Program-made: the position numbers and the translations under genes | Origin: Methanoregulaceae archaeon | GTDB lineage: Archaea > Halobacteriota > Methanomicrobia > Methanomicrobiales > Methanospirillaceae | DNA: 15,951 nucleotides | Direction of reading: 5' to 3' | Assembly: GCA_028679325.1 (NCBI GenBank) | Contig: JAJRBS010000010.1 | Coordinates: forward strand, 1-15,951 | The notes under the pieces: model-generated | The model's input: only the letters and a program-made list of their open reading frames with translations | Databases searched by the model: none | Told to the model about the DNA's origin: nothing | Shown: positions 1-7,234 of the stretch, piece after piece | How the letters are laid out: each line of letters opens with the position of its first letter | How positions within the stretch are numbered: the stretch's first letter is position 1

Positions 1-851
1 TTACCGAGCAGAAGAGGCTGGATCTCGCGATACGGGAAAGCGAAAATCGGTTCAAGCGCCTCTTTGAAGACTCTCCCCTCCCCTTGTGGGAGGAAGACTA
101 TTCGGACGTGAAGGGATTCCTGAAAGACCTGAAAAGAGCAGGGATCAGTGACCTTCGGAGCCATTTCTCGAACAATCCTGCCGATCTCCGGAAGGCAGTG
201 GATCTGATAAGGGTCAAGGATGTCAACCAGGCTACGGTTAATCTCCACAATGCCGGGAGCAAGGATGCCTTCCTGAAGGAAATCCCTACTGTCTTCACGC
301 CCGAGAGCTTTGCCATCTTCAGCGAAGAGTTCCTGGCCCTTGATGCCGGCGAGAGGGTTTTTGAATCGGAGATACGGGCGAAGACCCTGGGGGGTAGGGA
401 GATAGTCCTCATCATCAGGCTCTCCCTTGTCGAGGGGTCTGAGGAGAGCTGGGAGAGGGTGATCGTGAGCATGACGGATATCACGGAGCGGAAGAAGATG
501 GAGCAGGAACTGCAGAAGAGCAAGGATCTCTTCCAGTACATCGCCTCTTTCACCCAGGAAAACCCGTCCCCGATTCTCGAGGTAAAGGATGACGGTTCGG
601 TCGCGTTTGCGAACATCGCCGCCGGTCTGGCCCTGCGGAGGAGAGGGATGACGGATGATCCGGCCCAGTTCTTCCCCCAGGACATGGATGGCATCCTTGA
701 AGAACTGAGGCAGGGAAGCAATGGGTTCTTCTACCGGACTGTCTCCATCGGCGAATCGCTCTTCGGGGAGTCCCTTTATCTGTCCCCTGAGACGAAGACC
801 TTAAGGCTCTACGCCCAGGAGATAACCGGTCCCCGGAAGGAGGGACTGTGA
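1..851 (+). CDS. PAS-domain sensor protein, C-terminal part (5' end outside window)
   Basis: The reading frame is already open at base 3 and gives 282 residues before the TGA at 849-851, so the gene starts upstream of the window. The TTG at 84 is internal, because residues matching a PAS N-terminus (RESENRFKRLFEDSPLPLW) lie before it. Two PAS domains are visible. The first ends at the usual junction (VSMTDITERKKMEQELQKS), followed by a short coiled linker. The second begins near NPSPILEVKDDGSVAFAN and ends in LYAQEITG. PAS domains bind small ligands or cofactors and sense redox or metabolites. No histidine-kinase (H-box, N/G-box) or other output domain follows, so the visible part ends in a sensor domain. 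A kinase domain upstream of the window cannot be excluded. The next gene on the same strand is a response regulator, which suggests a signalling unit. Domain identity is confident; ligand and partner are unknown. Confidence 0.85.
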   Translation, partial: TEQKRLDLAIRESENRFKRLFEDSPLPLWEEDYSDVKGFLKDLKRAGISDLRSHFSNNPADLRKAVDLIRVKDVNQATVNLHNAGSKDAFLKEIPTVFTPESFAIFSEEFLALDAGERVFESEIRAKTLGGREIVLIIRLSLVEGSEESWERVIVSMTDITERKKMEQELQKSKDLFQYIASFTQENPSPILEVKDDGSVAFANIAAGLALRRRGMTDDPAQFFPQDMDGILEELRQGSNGFFYRTVSIGESLFGESLYLSPETKTLRLYAQEITGPRKEGL

Positions 852-895
852 TGAATGTTGGCCAGGATGCGAACAGAGAATTCTGGTCAGATCGG

Positions 896-910
896 AATTT
901 ATTTATTTTC
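896..910 (+). promoter_or_regulatory. Putative TATA-box promoter of the response regulator
   Basis: An A/T-only stretch (TTTATTTATTTT, 898-909) stands out in the 142-bp gap between the PAS gene and the response regulator. Archaeal transcription usually starts 22-27 bp after the TATA centre, which predicts a start near 925-930 and a leader of about 65 nt before the ATG at 994. This implies the regulator can be transcribed separately from the PAS gene. It is a motif-based inference. Confidence 0.4.
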
Positions 911-935
911 AGCCGACAGTTACCATGCGATCGGT

Positions 936-949
936 CAACCACGTGGTTG
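936..949. promoter_or_regulatory. 14-bp perfect palindrome, possible operator or leader hairpin
   Basis: CAACCACGTGGTTG is identical to its own reverse complement over all 14 bases. It lies just downstream of the predicted transcription start and 44 bp before the regulator's start codon. The direct repeat GCGATC flanks it at 927-932 and 957-962. The location fits a dimeric repressor site that would block initiation or early elongation. Function is inferred only from symmetry and position. Confidence 0.4.
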
Positions 950-993
950 GTGGCAAGCGATCAGGATGTCCAGGTAATGAGGAAATTCGTGAC

Positions 994-1440
994 ATGACGC
1001 CGGAAGACAAGACGATCGAGATACTCCTTGTCGAGGATAACCCGGGAGATGTCCGCCTCATCAGTGAGGGCCTGATAGGCAGCCGGATCGCCAACAATAT
1101 CAGCGTCGTACAGGACGGGGAAGAGGCTGGCGATTTTCTCTTCAAGCGGGGCAGATACAAGGATGCCCCGACACCGGATATCATCCTCCTTGATCTCAAC
1201 CTGCCGAAGAAAGACGGACGGAAACTGCTTGCCGAGATCAAGCAGGACGATAAGCTCCAGCAGATACCCGTGGTCGTGTTGACGTCATCGAGTGCAGAAG
1301 GTGACATCAGCATGGCCTACCAGCTGCATGCCAACAGTTACCTCCAGAAACCCCTTGATCTCACCGAGTTTATGGCTATGATCCAGTCCTTTGAACAATA
1401 CTGGCTGACCAGGGTAATCCTGCCCGTAAAATCTACCTGA
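994..1440 (+). CDS. Single-domain response regulator (Rcp1/CheY-like receiver)
   Basis: This is a 148-residue receiver domain with no DNA-binding or enzymatic output domain. The acidic pair E14-D15 sits in LLVEDNPGD, the phospho-acceptor is D67 in LLDLNLPKKDG, the switch threonine is T97 in VVVLTSSS, and the conserved lysine is K119 in YLQKPLD. The NPGD signature and the roughly 145-residue length match the Rcp1-type receivers usually paired with PAS-rich or phytochrome-like kinases. It probably acts by phospho-dependent protein contact or as a phosphorelay intermediate. The frame is open back to an ATG at 925, but homology starts only after the ATG at 994. That ATG has a GAGGA Shine-Dalgarno at 979-983, and the upstream stretch carries the palindrome, so 994 is preferred. 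The PAS protein lies upstream on the same strand, and copA/YHS converges from downstream. Confidence 0.9.
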   Translation: MTPEDKTIEILLVEDNPGDVRLISEGLIGSRIANNISVVQDGEEAGDFLFKRGRYKDAPTPDIILLDLNLPKKDGRKLLAEIKQDDKLQQIPVVVLTSSSAEGDISMAYQLHANSYLQKPLDLTEFMAMIQSFEQYWLTRVILPVKST

Positions 1441-1499
1441 TAGAGTTTAATCTGTGATAAAAGGAAATCCCTGCCTTTCTCCAAGGACAAAAGATGAGC

Positions 1500-1515
1500 C
1501 CGGGCCGGTGCCCGG
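1500..1515. terminator. Hairpin between convergent response-regulator and YHS genes
   Basis: CCGGGC (1500-1505) and GCCCGG (1510-1515) are exact reverse complements around the four-base loop CGGT. The hairpin lies in the 81-bp gap between the two convergent stop codons. No long T-run follows on the plus strand. On the minus strand T-rich patches follow within about 60 nt, which suits archaeal termination of the copA-YHS transcript. Termination is inferred. Confidence 0.3.
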
Positions 1516-1521
1516 AGAATG

Positions 1522-1671
1522 TCACACTTCTTTGCTGTATTTTTCCGGATCGCTGTCGAACTTTTTCTTGCATCCCGGTGCACAGAAATAATAGTTCTTT
1601 CCTTTATACTCGCTTTTCAGTTTCGCGGTCTTCTCATCGACCGTCATTTTGCAGATAGGATCAATTGCCAT
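1522..1671 (-). CDS. YHS-domain metal-binding microprotein (49 aa)
   Basis: This short gene runs on the minus strand from the ATG at 1671 to the TGA at 1522-1524. Its product, beginning MAIDPICKMTVDEKTAKL, is a nearly complete YHS domain. It has C7 in DPICKM, then YYFCAPGCKKKF with C30 and C34, and ends DPEKYSKEV. YHS domains are small cysteine-containing folds found in or beside heavy-metal ATPases and other metal-handling proteins. The spacing C-x22-C-x3-C matches the usual pattern. The start codon overlaps the end of copA by 11 bp, and a GGAG Shine-Dalgarno at 1683-1680 lies 8 bases ahead, so it is very likely translated from the copA message. It may bind or pass copper to CopA, or act as a sensor. 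The role is inferred; the domain call is strong. Confidence 0.88.
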   Translation of the reverse strand: MAIDPICKMTVDEKTAKLKSEYKGKNYYFCAPGCKKKFDSDPEKYSKEV

Positions 1672-4111
1672 CCTGTGTTCTCCGTAACCTCTCTTTCCTG
1701 GCTGGCGGTATATATCTTTTGAGGAGGAGGGAGAGACTTACCACAGTTACGGAACTCGCGGCCATAGCCAGTGCGGCGAGTTCCGGCCTCATCGTATAAC
1801 CGGTAAAGGGATACAGCACACCGGCTGCAACCGGTATCAGGGCGGCGTTGTAGGCAAAGGCCCAGAAGATGTTCTGTTTTATCCGGGACATCACCTTCCG
1901 GGAGAGCTGCACTGCCGCAACCGCATCGAGGAGGTCATCATTGATGAGAACGAGATCTCCGCTCTCTATCGCGACATCAGTCCCGCTCCCGATCGCTATA
2001 CCGACGTCAGACCTTGCCAGAGCTGGTGCATCGTTGATACCGTCACCGACGAAAGCCACCACTCCCCCCGCACTCTGGAGATTGGCGACCTCCTGTGATT
2101 TTGCCTCAGGGAGCACCTCAGCGATAACCCGATCGATTCCCACCAGGCGCCCGACAGCCTCGGCTGTTCTCCGGTTATCCCCGGTTATCATGGCTACAGA
2201 GAGCCCCATCTTCTTCAGTTCCGCGACAGCATCCGGAGACGTCTCTTTGATGGTGTCGGCAATCGCAATGATTCCCGCCGGATTCCCGGCTATTGCTACA
2301 AGGACGGCGGTTTTTCCATCATTCTCAAGAGCCCTGATAATCTCTTCCGTTTCCCGCGGGAAAGTCACCCCCATCTCGGCCATAAAGGCGCGATTTCCGA
2401 TGAGAATCTGCTCTCCCAGAACCCGGGCAGACACGCCTTTCCCGCCGAAACTTGAGAACTCTGTCGTCGCTTCTAGGACACAGTTGTCCTCCTTAGCCTT
2501 CTTCACAACAGCATCAGCAAGAGGGTGCGAGGCGTTCCTCTCCACGCTCGCCGCAAGACAGAGCAGGGTCTTCTCTTCGATATTGAGAGGTACAACATCG
2601 GTGACCGAGGGCTTTCCCCTCGTCAGTGTCCCTGTCTTGTCGAAGGCCACGGTCGTGAGGTGGTCTGCAACCTCCAGCGATTCTCCGTTCCTAATCAGGA
2701 TACCGAGTTCCGCACCCCGGCCAACCCCGACGGTAACTGCCGTCGGTGTCGCAAGCCCCAGGGCACAGGGACAGGCAACTACCAGAACAGATATGAAAGC
2801 GGTCAGCGCAAAGAGGAGGTCTGCTCCTGCCACGGCATACCAGAGGATGAAGGTGGTGACGGCTATGATGATGATCACCGGGATGAAGTAGGCGACCGCG
2901 ATATCGGCTATCCGCTGGACGGGCGGTTTTGAGGCCTGTGCCTCGTCGACGAGTCTGATGATCTGGGCAAGGACGGTATCTTTCCCGATCCGATCGGCCC
3001 GGAAGACGATGACGCCGTTGGTGTTCAGCGTGCCTCCCACGACCTTTGATCCCGCCGACTTGAAGACGGGGATTGGCTCCCCGGTTATCATCGATTCGTC
3101 CACATGACTCTCCCCCTCGATCACTTCTCCATCCACAGGGAGATTCTCACCTGGCCGGACGACAACGATGTCCCCGATCATCACGTCTTCGACCGGCACT
3201 TCCAATTCATTCCCATCACGACGGATTGTTGCTGTCTTGGGCCGCAGGCGTATCAGTTTCCGGATTGCTTCTGAAGTCCTTCCCTTGGCCCGGGCCTCGA
3301 GATAGCGGCCGAGGATAAGGAACGATGCCAGCATGATGGCCGTATCATAGAAGATGAAGGTCTCGTTCAGGACGATACCGAGGGTACCGAGGACGCTGGC
3401 GCCGAAGGCCACACCTGTTCCCATGGCATACATGACATCCATGTTGAGCGTCCGGTTCCGAAGAGCCATGAGAGCCGCCCGGAAGATGGGGAGAGCGACG
3501 TAGATGAAAACAGGAGTGGAGATGAGAAGGAGGATCCAGGAGAAGGTCTGCATCGGGATATCGGGCGGAAATAACATGAGGATGAACAGGGGGATGCTCA
3601 CCGCAAATCCGATGGAGAAACGGCGGAATTTATCGGCGAGATCTTTCTCCCGGGCCCGCTCTTCAGCCTCGAGGGAGAGCTCTTCGGCGACTCCAAGATA
3701 CTGGTACCCTGCATCATCGATCGCTGCCTTCATGTCATCCAGGCTGGTTACCGAAGAGTTGTAGGTCACATAGGCCTTTTCAGTGGCAAGGTTCACCCTG
3801 GCCTGAATGACCCCGGGAAGCGATGAGAGTGCCTTCTCGATAGTTTCGACACATGTGGCGCAAACCATCCCCCCGACTTTTAACACCACTTCCTGGTTGA
3901 TAACCTCGTACCCGGCTTCCTTCACCACCTTTTCGATCTCCTGCAGGCTCACCCGATCGGGATCATATTCCACGCGGGCTGAATCGGTACCGAAATTGGC
4001 CTTTGCCGTGGTCCCTTTTCCGATTCCGGCAATTGCCTCCTCGATGGTCACACTGCAGGTTGCGCAGTGCATCCCGGCCAGTTTCAGATCGATGACTTTC
4101 TTTTCTCCCAT
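1661..4111 (-). CDS. copA: Copper-exporting P1B-type ATPase CopA
   Basis: This is an 816-residue membrane pump that uses ATP to move Cu(+) out of the cytoplasm. Two N-terminal heavy-metal-associated domains carry GMHCATC (C16, C19) and GMVCATC (C84, C87). Membrane segments follow, then the actuator motif TGEP (343-346) and the transmembrane CPC motif (447-449). Phosphorylation site D491 sits in DKTGTLT, followed by HP (529-530) and the hinge GDGINDAP (from 689). The Cu(+) signatures in the last two helices are also present: Y754-N755 and MAASS (783-787). Length and domain order are those of a full-size CopA. The ATG at 4111 has a GGAG Shine-Dalgarno 8 bases upstream and a TATA box beyond it. 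The YHS microprotein follows with an 11-bp overlap, and the slipin gene is divergent upstream. No copper regulator gene is visible nearby. Silver transport is also possible for this subfamily. Confidence 0.97.
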   Translation of the reverse strand: MGEKKVIDLKLAGMHCATCSVTIEEAIAGIGKGTTAKANFGTDSARVEYDPDRVSLQEIEKVVKEAGYEVINQEVVLKVGGMVCATCVETIEKALSSLPGVIQARVNLATEKAYVTYNSSVTSLDDMKAAIDDAGYQYLGVAEELSLEAEERAREKDLADKFRRFSIGFAVSIPLFILMLFPPDIPMQTFSWILLLISTPVFIYVALPIFRAALMALRNRTLNMDVMYAMGTGVAFGASVLGTLGIVLNETFIFYDTAIMLASFLILGRYLEARAKGRTSEAIRKLIRLRPKTATIRRDGNELEVPVEDVMIGDIVVVRPGENLPVDGEVIEGESHVDESMITGEPIPVFKSAGSKVVGGTLNTNGVIVFRADRIGKDTVLAQIIRLVDEAQASKPPVQRIADIAVAYFIPVIIIIAVTTFILWYAVAGADLLFALTAFISVLVVACPCALGLATPTAVTVGVGRGAELGILIRNGESLEVADHLTTVAFDKTGTLTRGKPSVTDVVPLNIEEKTLLCLAASVERNASHPLADAVVKKAKEDNCVLEATTEFSSFGGKGVSARVLGEQILIGNRAFMAEMGVTFPRETEEIIRALENDGKTAVLVAIAGNPAGIIAIADTIKETSPDAVAELKKMGLSVAMITGDNRRTAEAVGRLVGIDRVIAEVLPEAKSQEVANLQSAGGVVAFVGDGINDAPALARSDVGIAIGSGTDVAIESGDLVLINDDLLDAVAAVQLSRKVMSRIKQNIFWAFAYNAALIPVAAGVLYPFTGYTMRPELAALAMAASSVTVVSLSLLLKRYIPPARKERLRRTQDGN

Positions 4112-4119
4112 ATGCCGGT

Positions 4120-4153
4120 CTCCTGGTGTATATCCAGAACAGGGAGTATATAT
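4120..4153 (-). promoter_or_regulatory. copA promoter (TATA box and Shine-Dalgarno)
   Basis: On the minus strand a TATATA core (4152-4147), preceded by the purine-rich stretch CGAAATCA as a possible BRE, lies about 39 bp upstream of the copA ATG. The predicted start near 4124 gives a very short leader that still includes the GGAG at 4123-4120. Five-base inverted arms, AGGGA (4141-4145) and TCCCT (4162-4166), bracket the TATA box and could be a weak regulator site. The TATA call is reasonably strong; the operator is speculative. Confidence 0.55.
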
Positions 4154-4187
4154 GATTTCGTTCCCTCTATGAGACGATCAGACCGGG

Positions 4188-4195
4188 GATTTATT
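4188..4195 (+). promoter_or_regulatory. Possible TATA box of the slipin gene
   Basis: GATTTATT lies about 48 bp ahead of the slipin ATG at 4240, in the 128-bp divergent gap shared with copA. The predicted start would be near 4217, leaving a leader of about 23 nt. I see no good Shine-Dalgarno in that leader, only GGGT beside the ATG. Weak motif evidence. Confidence 0.3.
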
Positions 4196-4239
4196 CCCTC
4201 ACCATCAAGTCTATCACATCAGAACAGCTACTTCCGGGT

Positions 4240-5214
4240 ATGAAAGGACAATCGCCCCTTCGGGTGCTCCTGTTTTTTCTCGTGTTCATTCCCGGGATCT
4301 ATCTCCTGTACAGCTTCGCTCTCTCTCCCGACCAATTCCCTCTCCTCTGGGGAGCGATTACCTCGCTGGTGATCGCCATCCTCGTATCCGTGGCCTTCAA
4401 TATCGCGGATCAATGGGAGAAGGCGGTTATTCTCCGCCTTGGCCGTTTCCAGGGTCTTCGGGGACCGGGGCCCTTCTTCATTATCCCCCTGGCAGAGAGG
4501 GTTGCCTACTGGATCGACACGAGGATTATCACCACGACTTTCAAGGCGGAAAAGACCCTGACCAAGGATACGGTTCCCGTTGATGTCGAGGCCGTCCTTT
4601 TCTGGAAAGTGAAAGACTCGGAGAAGGCAGCTCTCGAGGTCGAGGATTACCAGTCATCGATCAGCTGGGCCTCGCAGACGGCTCTCCGCGAGGTCATCGG
4701 GAAGTCAAACCTCGCCGATATGCTCGAGGGACGGGAGAAGCTTGACGCCATACTCCAGAAGATCATCGATGCCCGGACAGAACAATGGGGCATCCACATC
4801 AGTTCGGTCGAGATTCGGGACATCATTATTCCGCAGCAGCTCCAGGACGCGATGTCGATGCAGGCCCAGGCCGAGAGGGAGAGGCAGGCCCGTGTCATCC
4901 TCGGTGATTCCGAACGGCAGGTCGCCGAGAAGTTCGAGGATGCGGCACGCACCTACCAGAACAATCCTGTCGCCCTCCATCTCCGGGCCATGAACATGCT
5001 CTATGAAGGCCTCAAAGTCAAGGACAATACGGTCATGGTCCTTGTCCCGGCGTCAATCCTTGATACGATGAACCTGGGGGGAACCACCGGATTGACGTCA
5101 CTTGCAAAAACGATGATCATGGAGCAGAAGATGAAAGGATCACCGGAAAAGGGAGAGGAACAGAGTTCTTCTCCGGAAAAGGCCAAGGAAAAGGAGAAGC
5201 CTCCTGAATATTGA
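4240..5214 (+). CDS. Slipin/stomatin-like SPFH (band 7) membrane protein
   Basis: The 324-residue product has two N-terminal hydrophobic segments (about 8-26 and 34-54), followed by an SPFH/band 7 domain. Typical slipin signatures are visible: EKAVILRLGRFQG (60-72), GPGPFFIIPL (75-84), the VDVEAVLFWKV strand (114-124), the SWASQTALREVIG helix (142-154), and EIRDIIIPQQLQDAM (191-205). A helical AQAERERQAR coiled-coil segment comes next. The last 30 or so residues are charged, low-complexity and rich in Ser, Pro, Glu and Lys. Slipins form large oligomeric scaffolds in the membrane and are thought to organise lipid microdomains or membrane proteases. Slipins are often paired with an NfeD-type protease, but none is encoded here. 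The gene is divergent from copA and convergent with the permease (24-bp gap). Family is confident; physiological role is unknown. Confidence 0.92.
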   Translation: MKGQSPLRVLLFFLVFIPGIYLLYSFALSPDQFPLLWGAITSLVIAILVSVAFNIADQWEKAVILRLGRFQGLRGPGPFFIIPLAERVAYWIDTRIITTTFKAEKTLTKDTVPVDVEAVLFWKVKDSEKAALEVEDYQSSISWASQTALREVIGKSNLADMLEGREKLDAILQKIIDARTEQWGIHISSVEIRDIIIPQQLQDAMSMQAQAERERQARVILGDSERQVAEKFEDAARTYQNNPVALHLRAMNMLYEGLKVKDNTVMVLVPASILDTMNLGGTTGLTSLAKTMIMEQKMKGSPEKGEEQSSSPEKAKEKEKPPEY

Positions 5215-5238
5215 AAGACGGGAGAGGGGATCTGATGG

Positions 5239-6462
5239 TCACAGTGAAAGGAAGATAGAATAGGTCACTAGATTGAAAACCGTCAGTATCAAACCCGGCT
5301 TCATGAACTCGAAAAAACTCAGACTATATCCTTCTTTTTCTGCATTCTGGACGACGATGACATTACTCGCAGCCCCCAGGATGGTCAGGTTGCCGGCAAT
5401 CGTGCTTCCGGCAGCAAGAGCGAGAACCTCCGGAACAGGTGTCCCCTGCTGAATGATCAGGGGCTGAAACAGGGCCACAAATGGAACATTGGAAATGAAC
5501 TGGCTGACCAGGACAGCCAGTGTCATGATCAGCGGGATAGAGTGAAGTGCAGAGTAGTCGATGACCGACTGGAAGACCCCTGTATCATAAACGCTCTGCA
5601 TCAGCACAAACATCGAGGCAAAGAAGATCAGAGTATACCAGTCTACCTTTCTGATGAGGTCCGTTCTCCGGGGACTCAGGATCAGGAGCGGAGCCGCTGC
5701 TGCCAGGGCAATAACTGTGATGGGGAGGGGATTTCCCCCCAAAAATCCGGACAGGATCCGCACTGTAACGAAAAGGACAACAATAATCAGTGAGATCTTT
5801 GCCAGCCTGGCGAGAGAGGGATCTCTCACCGGTTCCTCAACTTCTGTTGGCGGAGGTGCTGGTTTTTCCGGGTAGAAGTACCTGATGATCCACCATGCGG
5901 CGACCAGGTTGATAACCGTCGGAATGCCCAGATAGACGAGAAAGGGAATGAATGCATTGCCCAGGTCTGCATAGGACGCGACGAGTAGATTCTGGGGATT
6001 CCCAATCGGTGTGGCGACACTCCCCAGGGTAATAGCAAAGCAGAGGGCCAGAAGAACCGCCCTTCGGTCAAGGCCCCACTTCCCCGCCCAGTACAGGACC
6101 AGGGGTGTACCGATCACCGCCATGGTATCATTCATGAGAACTGCCGAAAAGAGGCCCATGCTGCAGATAAGAATGAGGAGAAACTGGTCCTGATTTTTTG
6201 CGAATGAAAAGAGCCGGCAGGAAACCCTGTTCAGGTACCCGCTCTCGCTGACCGCTGCTCCGACGACAAACATGCCAAAGAGAAAGATCATCACTCCGGG
6301 ATCTATCGCGTCGACTGCAGATGAAAAGGAAATTTGTCCTGTCAGGAGCACAACAAGTGCGCCTCCCAGCATGATCTGCCAGATCCTGATCCGGAACCTT
6401 CCCACCTGCCTGACGGCAATCAGGATAAAGACAACAGCAAGAACAATGAGGGGAACGATCAC
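5239..6462 (-). CDS. ArsB/NhaD/SLC13-type ion permease
   Basis: This is a hydrophobic protein of about 407 residues with roughly 10-12 membrane segments, of the ion-transporter superfamily that includes ArsB, NhaD and citrate/dicarboxylate carriers. The two pseudo-repeats each show their signature. The first has NDTMAVIGTP (111-120) and GSVATPIGNPQNLLV (147-161). The second has FISNVPFVALFQPL (322-335) and GNLTILGAASNVIV (357-370). The frame is open to a TTG at 6549, but that start would overlap arfC by 56 bp and add a polar tail. The GTG at 6462 has GGAG ten bases upstream and starts just before the first membrane helix, so it is preferred. The gene lies 31 bp after arfC and is the last of the four-gene minus-strand run. 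The substrate cannot be read from sequence: arsenite, sodium/proton exchange or an organic anion are all possible. No arsenic genes are nearby. Confidence 0.88.
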   Translation of the reverse strand: MIVPLIVLAVVFILIAVRQVGRFRIRIWQIMLGGALVVLLTGQISFSSAVDAIDPGVMIFLFGMFVVGAAVSESGYLNRVSCRLFSFAKNQDQFLLILICSMGLFSAVLMNDTMAVIGTPLVLYWAGKWGLDRRAVLLALCFAITLGSVATPIGNPQNLLVASYADLGNAFIPFLVYLGIPTVINLVAAWWIIRYFYPEKPAPPPTEVEEPVRDPSLARLAKISLIIVVLFVTVRILSGFLGGNPLPITVIALAAAAPLLILSPRRTDLIRKVDWYTLIFFASMFVLMQSVYDTGVFQSVIDYSALHSIPLIMTLAVLVSQFISNVPFVALFQPLIIQQGTPVPEVLALAAGSTIAGNLTILGAASNVIVVQNAEKEGYSLSFFEFMKPGLILTVFNLVTYSIFLSL

Positions 6463-6493
6463 AGGGAACGAACTCCAGAGTGACGACGAGCGG

Positions 6494-7177
6494 TCACCTG
6501 TCCTTTCCTTTCTTCCAGTGAAGGAGTATTCCCTGGTCCATCTGTTCAAAATGATGCAGGGAGAGCCGGGGAAAGACTGACTCGTTTATGAATCCTTCAC
6601 CGTCAGCAAGGGTCGGGGCTGTGCTTCCCCCGATGATCATGTTCCCGACAAAACAGGTCATCTCGTCAACGAGTCCCTCTTCGAAGAGACCCCAGATCAG
6701 GGTACCTCCCCCCTCCACCATCAGCCGACGGATCCCCTGTTCGGAAAGGAGGGAGAGAAAAAGGGTGAGGTCAACCCGGTCTTTACCAGAAGTAACGATT
6801 GATGCGAAAGGTTCCAGTTTTTTTCTCCGGACTGTGTCTGCCTTTTCAGAACAGGAGATAATCCGCAATCCTTCCCCCTTGTGCAGGATTGACGCATCTG
6901 GAGGCGTACGGAGGGCGCTGTCCACTACGATGCGGATGGGGTGTTCGGGAAGCCCCTGCTTCGTCCTCTTAGCCCGGAGCTCAGGGGACTTGATGGTAAG
7001 GGACGGATCGTCCGCGAGGACGGTCCCGATCCCAACCATGATCGCGTCAGATTCGCTCTTCAACCGATCAACGCGGGCAAAGTCCGCAGCACCGGATATT
7101 TTCACCTGCCGGCGTTCACGTGTGGAGAGCTTCCCATCGGCACTCATGGCAACATTGACATGGACGCGGGGGCGCAT
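6494..7177 (-). CDS. arfC: 2,5-diamino-6-(ribosylamino)pyrimidinone 5'-phosphate reductase (RibD C-terminal type)
   Basis: This 227-residue protein has the RibD C-terminal (dihydrofolate-reductase-like) fold and no deaminase domain, as in the archaeal/fungal ArfC/Rib7 enzymes. These use NAD(P)H to reduce the ribosyl side chain of the GTP-derived diaminopyrimidine phosphate to ribityl, an early step toward riboflavin, FMN/FAD and coenzyme F420. Signatures are the N-terminal strand NVAMSADGKL (8-17), SDAIMVGIGTVLADDPSLT (43-61), the VVDS strand (84-87), and the nucleotide-binding VEGGGTL (154-160). The length is typical. The ATG at 7177 is the natural start because the first strand begins at once. 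Shine-Dalgarno support is weak. The gene follows the lysE-like gene after a 57-bp gap and precedes the permease by 31 bp. A second archaeal RibD-C homologue with another role cannot be fully excluded. Confidence 0.92.
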   Translation of the reverse strand: MRPRVHVNVAMSADGKLSTRERRQVKISGAADFARVDRLKSESDAIMVGIGTVLADDPSLTIKSPELRAKRTKQGLPEHPIRIVVDSALRTPPDASILHKGEGLRIISCSEKADTVRRKKLEPFASIVTSGKDRVDLTLFLSLLSEQGIRRLMVEGGGTLIWGLFEEGLVDEMTCFVGNMIIGGSTAPTLADGEGFINESVFPRLSLHHFEQMDQGILLHWKKGKDR

Positions 7178-7189
7178 GAGAGTGATTTG

Positions 7190-7221
7190 ACCGGCACGCT
7201 CTTGAAGATTGCCGGTTTTTT
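7190..7221 (+). terminator. Plus-strand hairpin with T-run, in the lysE-arfC gap
   Basis: ACCGGC (7190-7195) pairs with GCCGGT (7211-7216), and a run of six T follows on the plus strand (7216-7221). This is the shape of an intrinsic terminator read left to right, yet both neighbouring genes are on the minus strand. It could stop antisense transcription or form a leader hairpin ahead of arfC in the sense message. Structure is seen; function is speculative. Confidence 0.25.
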
Positions 7222-7234
7222 CACGGGACTGGTT

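Noticed and set aside
98..721. 207-codon minus-strand frame under the PAS gene
   Set aside because: Low-complexity Ser/Arg-rich product with no motif, opposite a clear PAS-domain frame.
925..993. N-terminal extension of the response regulator from the ATG at 925
   Set aside because: The added 23 residues have no receiver homology and include the palindrome; the ATG at 994 has the Shine-Dalgarno.
1869..2891. 340-codon plus-strand frame antisense to copA
   Set aside because: It is a shadow frame: rich in Ser, Thr, Ala and Arg, without any domain, and lying wholly inside the well-supported copA gene.
5239..6462. Arsenic-resistance locus suggested by the ArsB-like permease
   Set aside because: No ArsA, ArsC, ArsM or ArsR-type gene is nearby and the family has many other substrates.
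6463..6549. TTG start of the permease at 6549
   Set aside because: It would overlap arfC by 56 bp and add a polar tail; the GTG at 6462 has GGAG upstream and begins at the first membrane helix.
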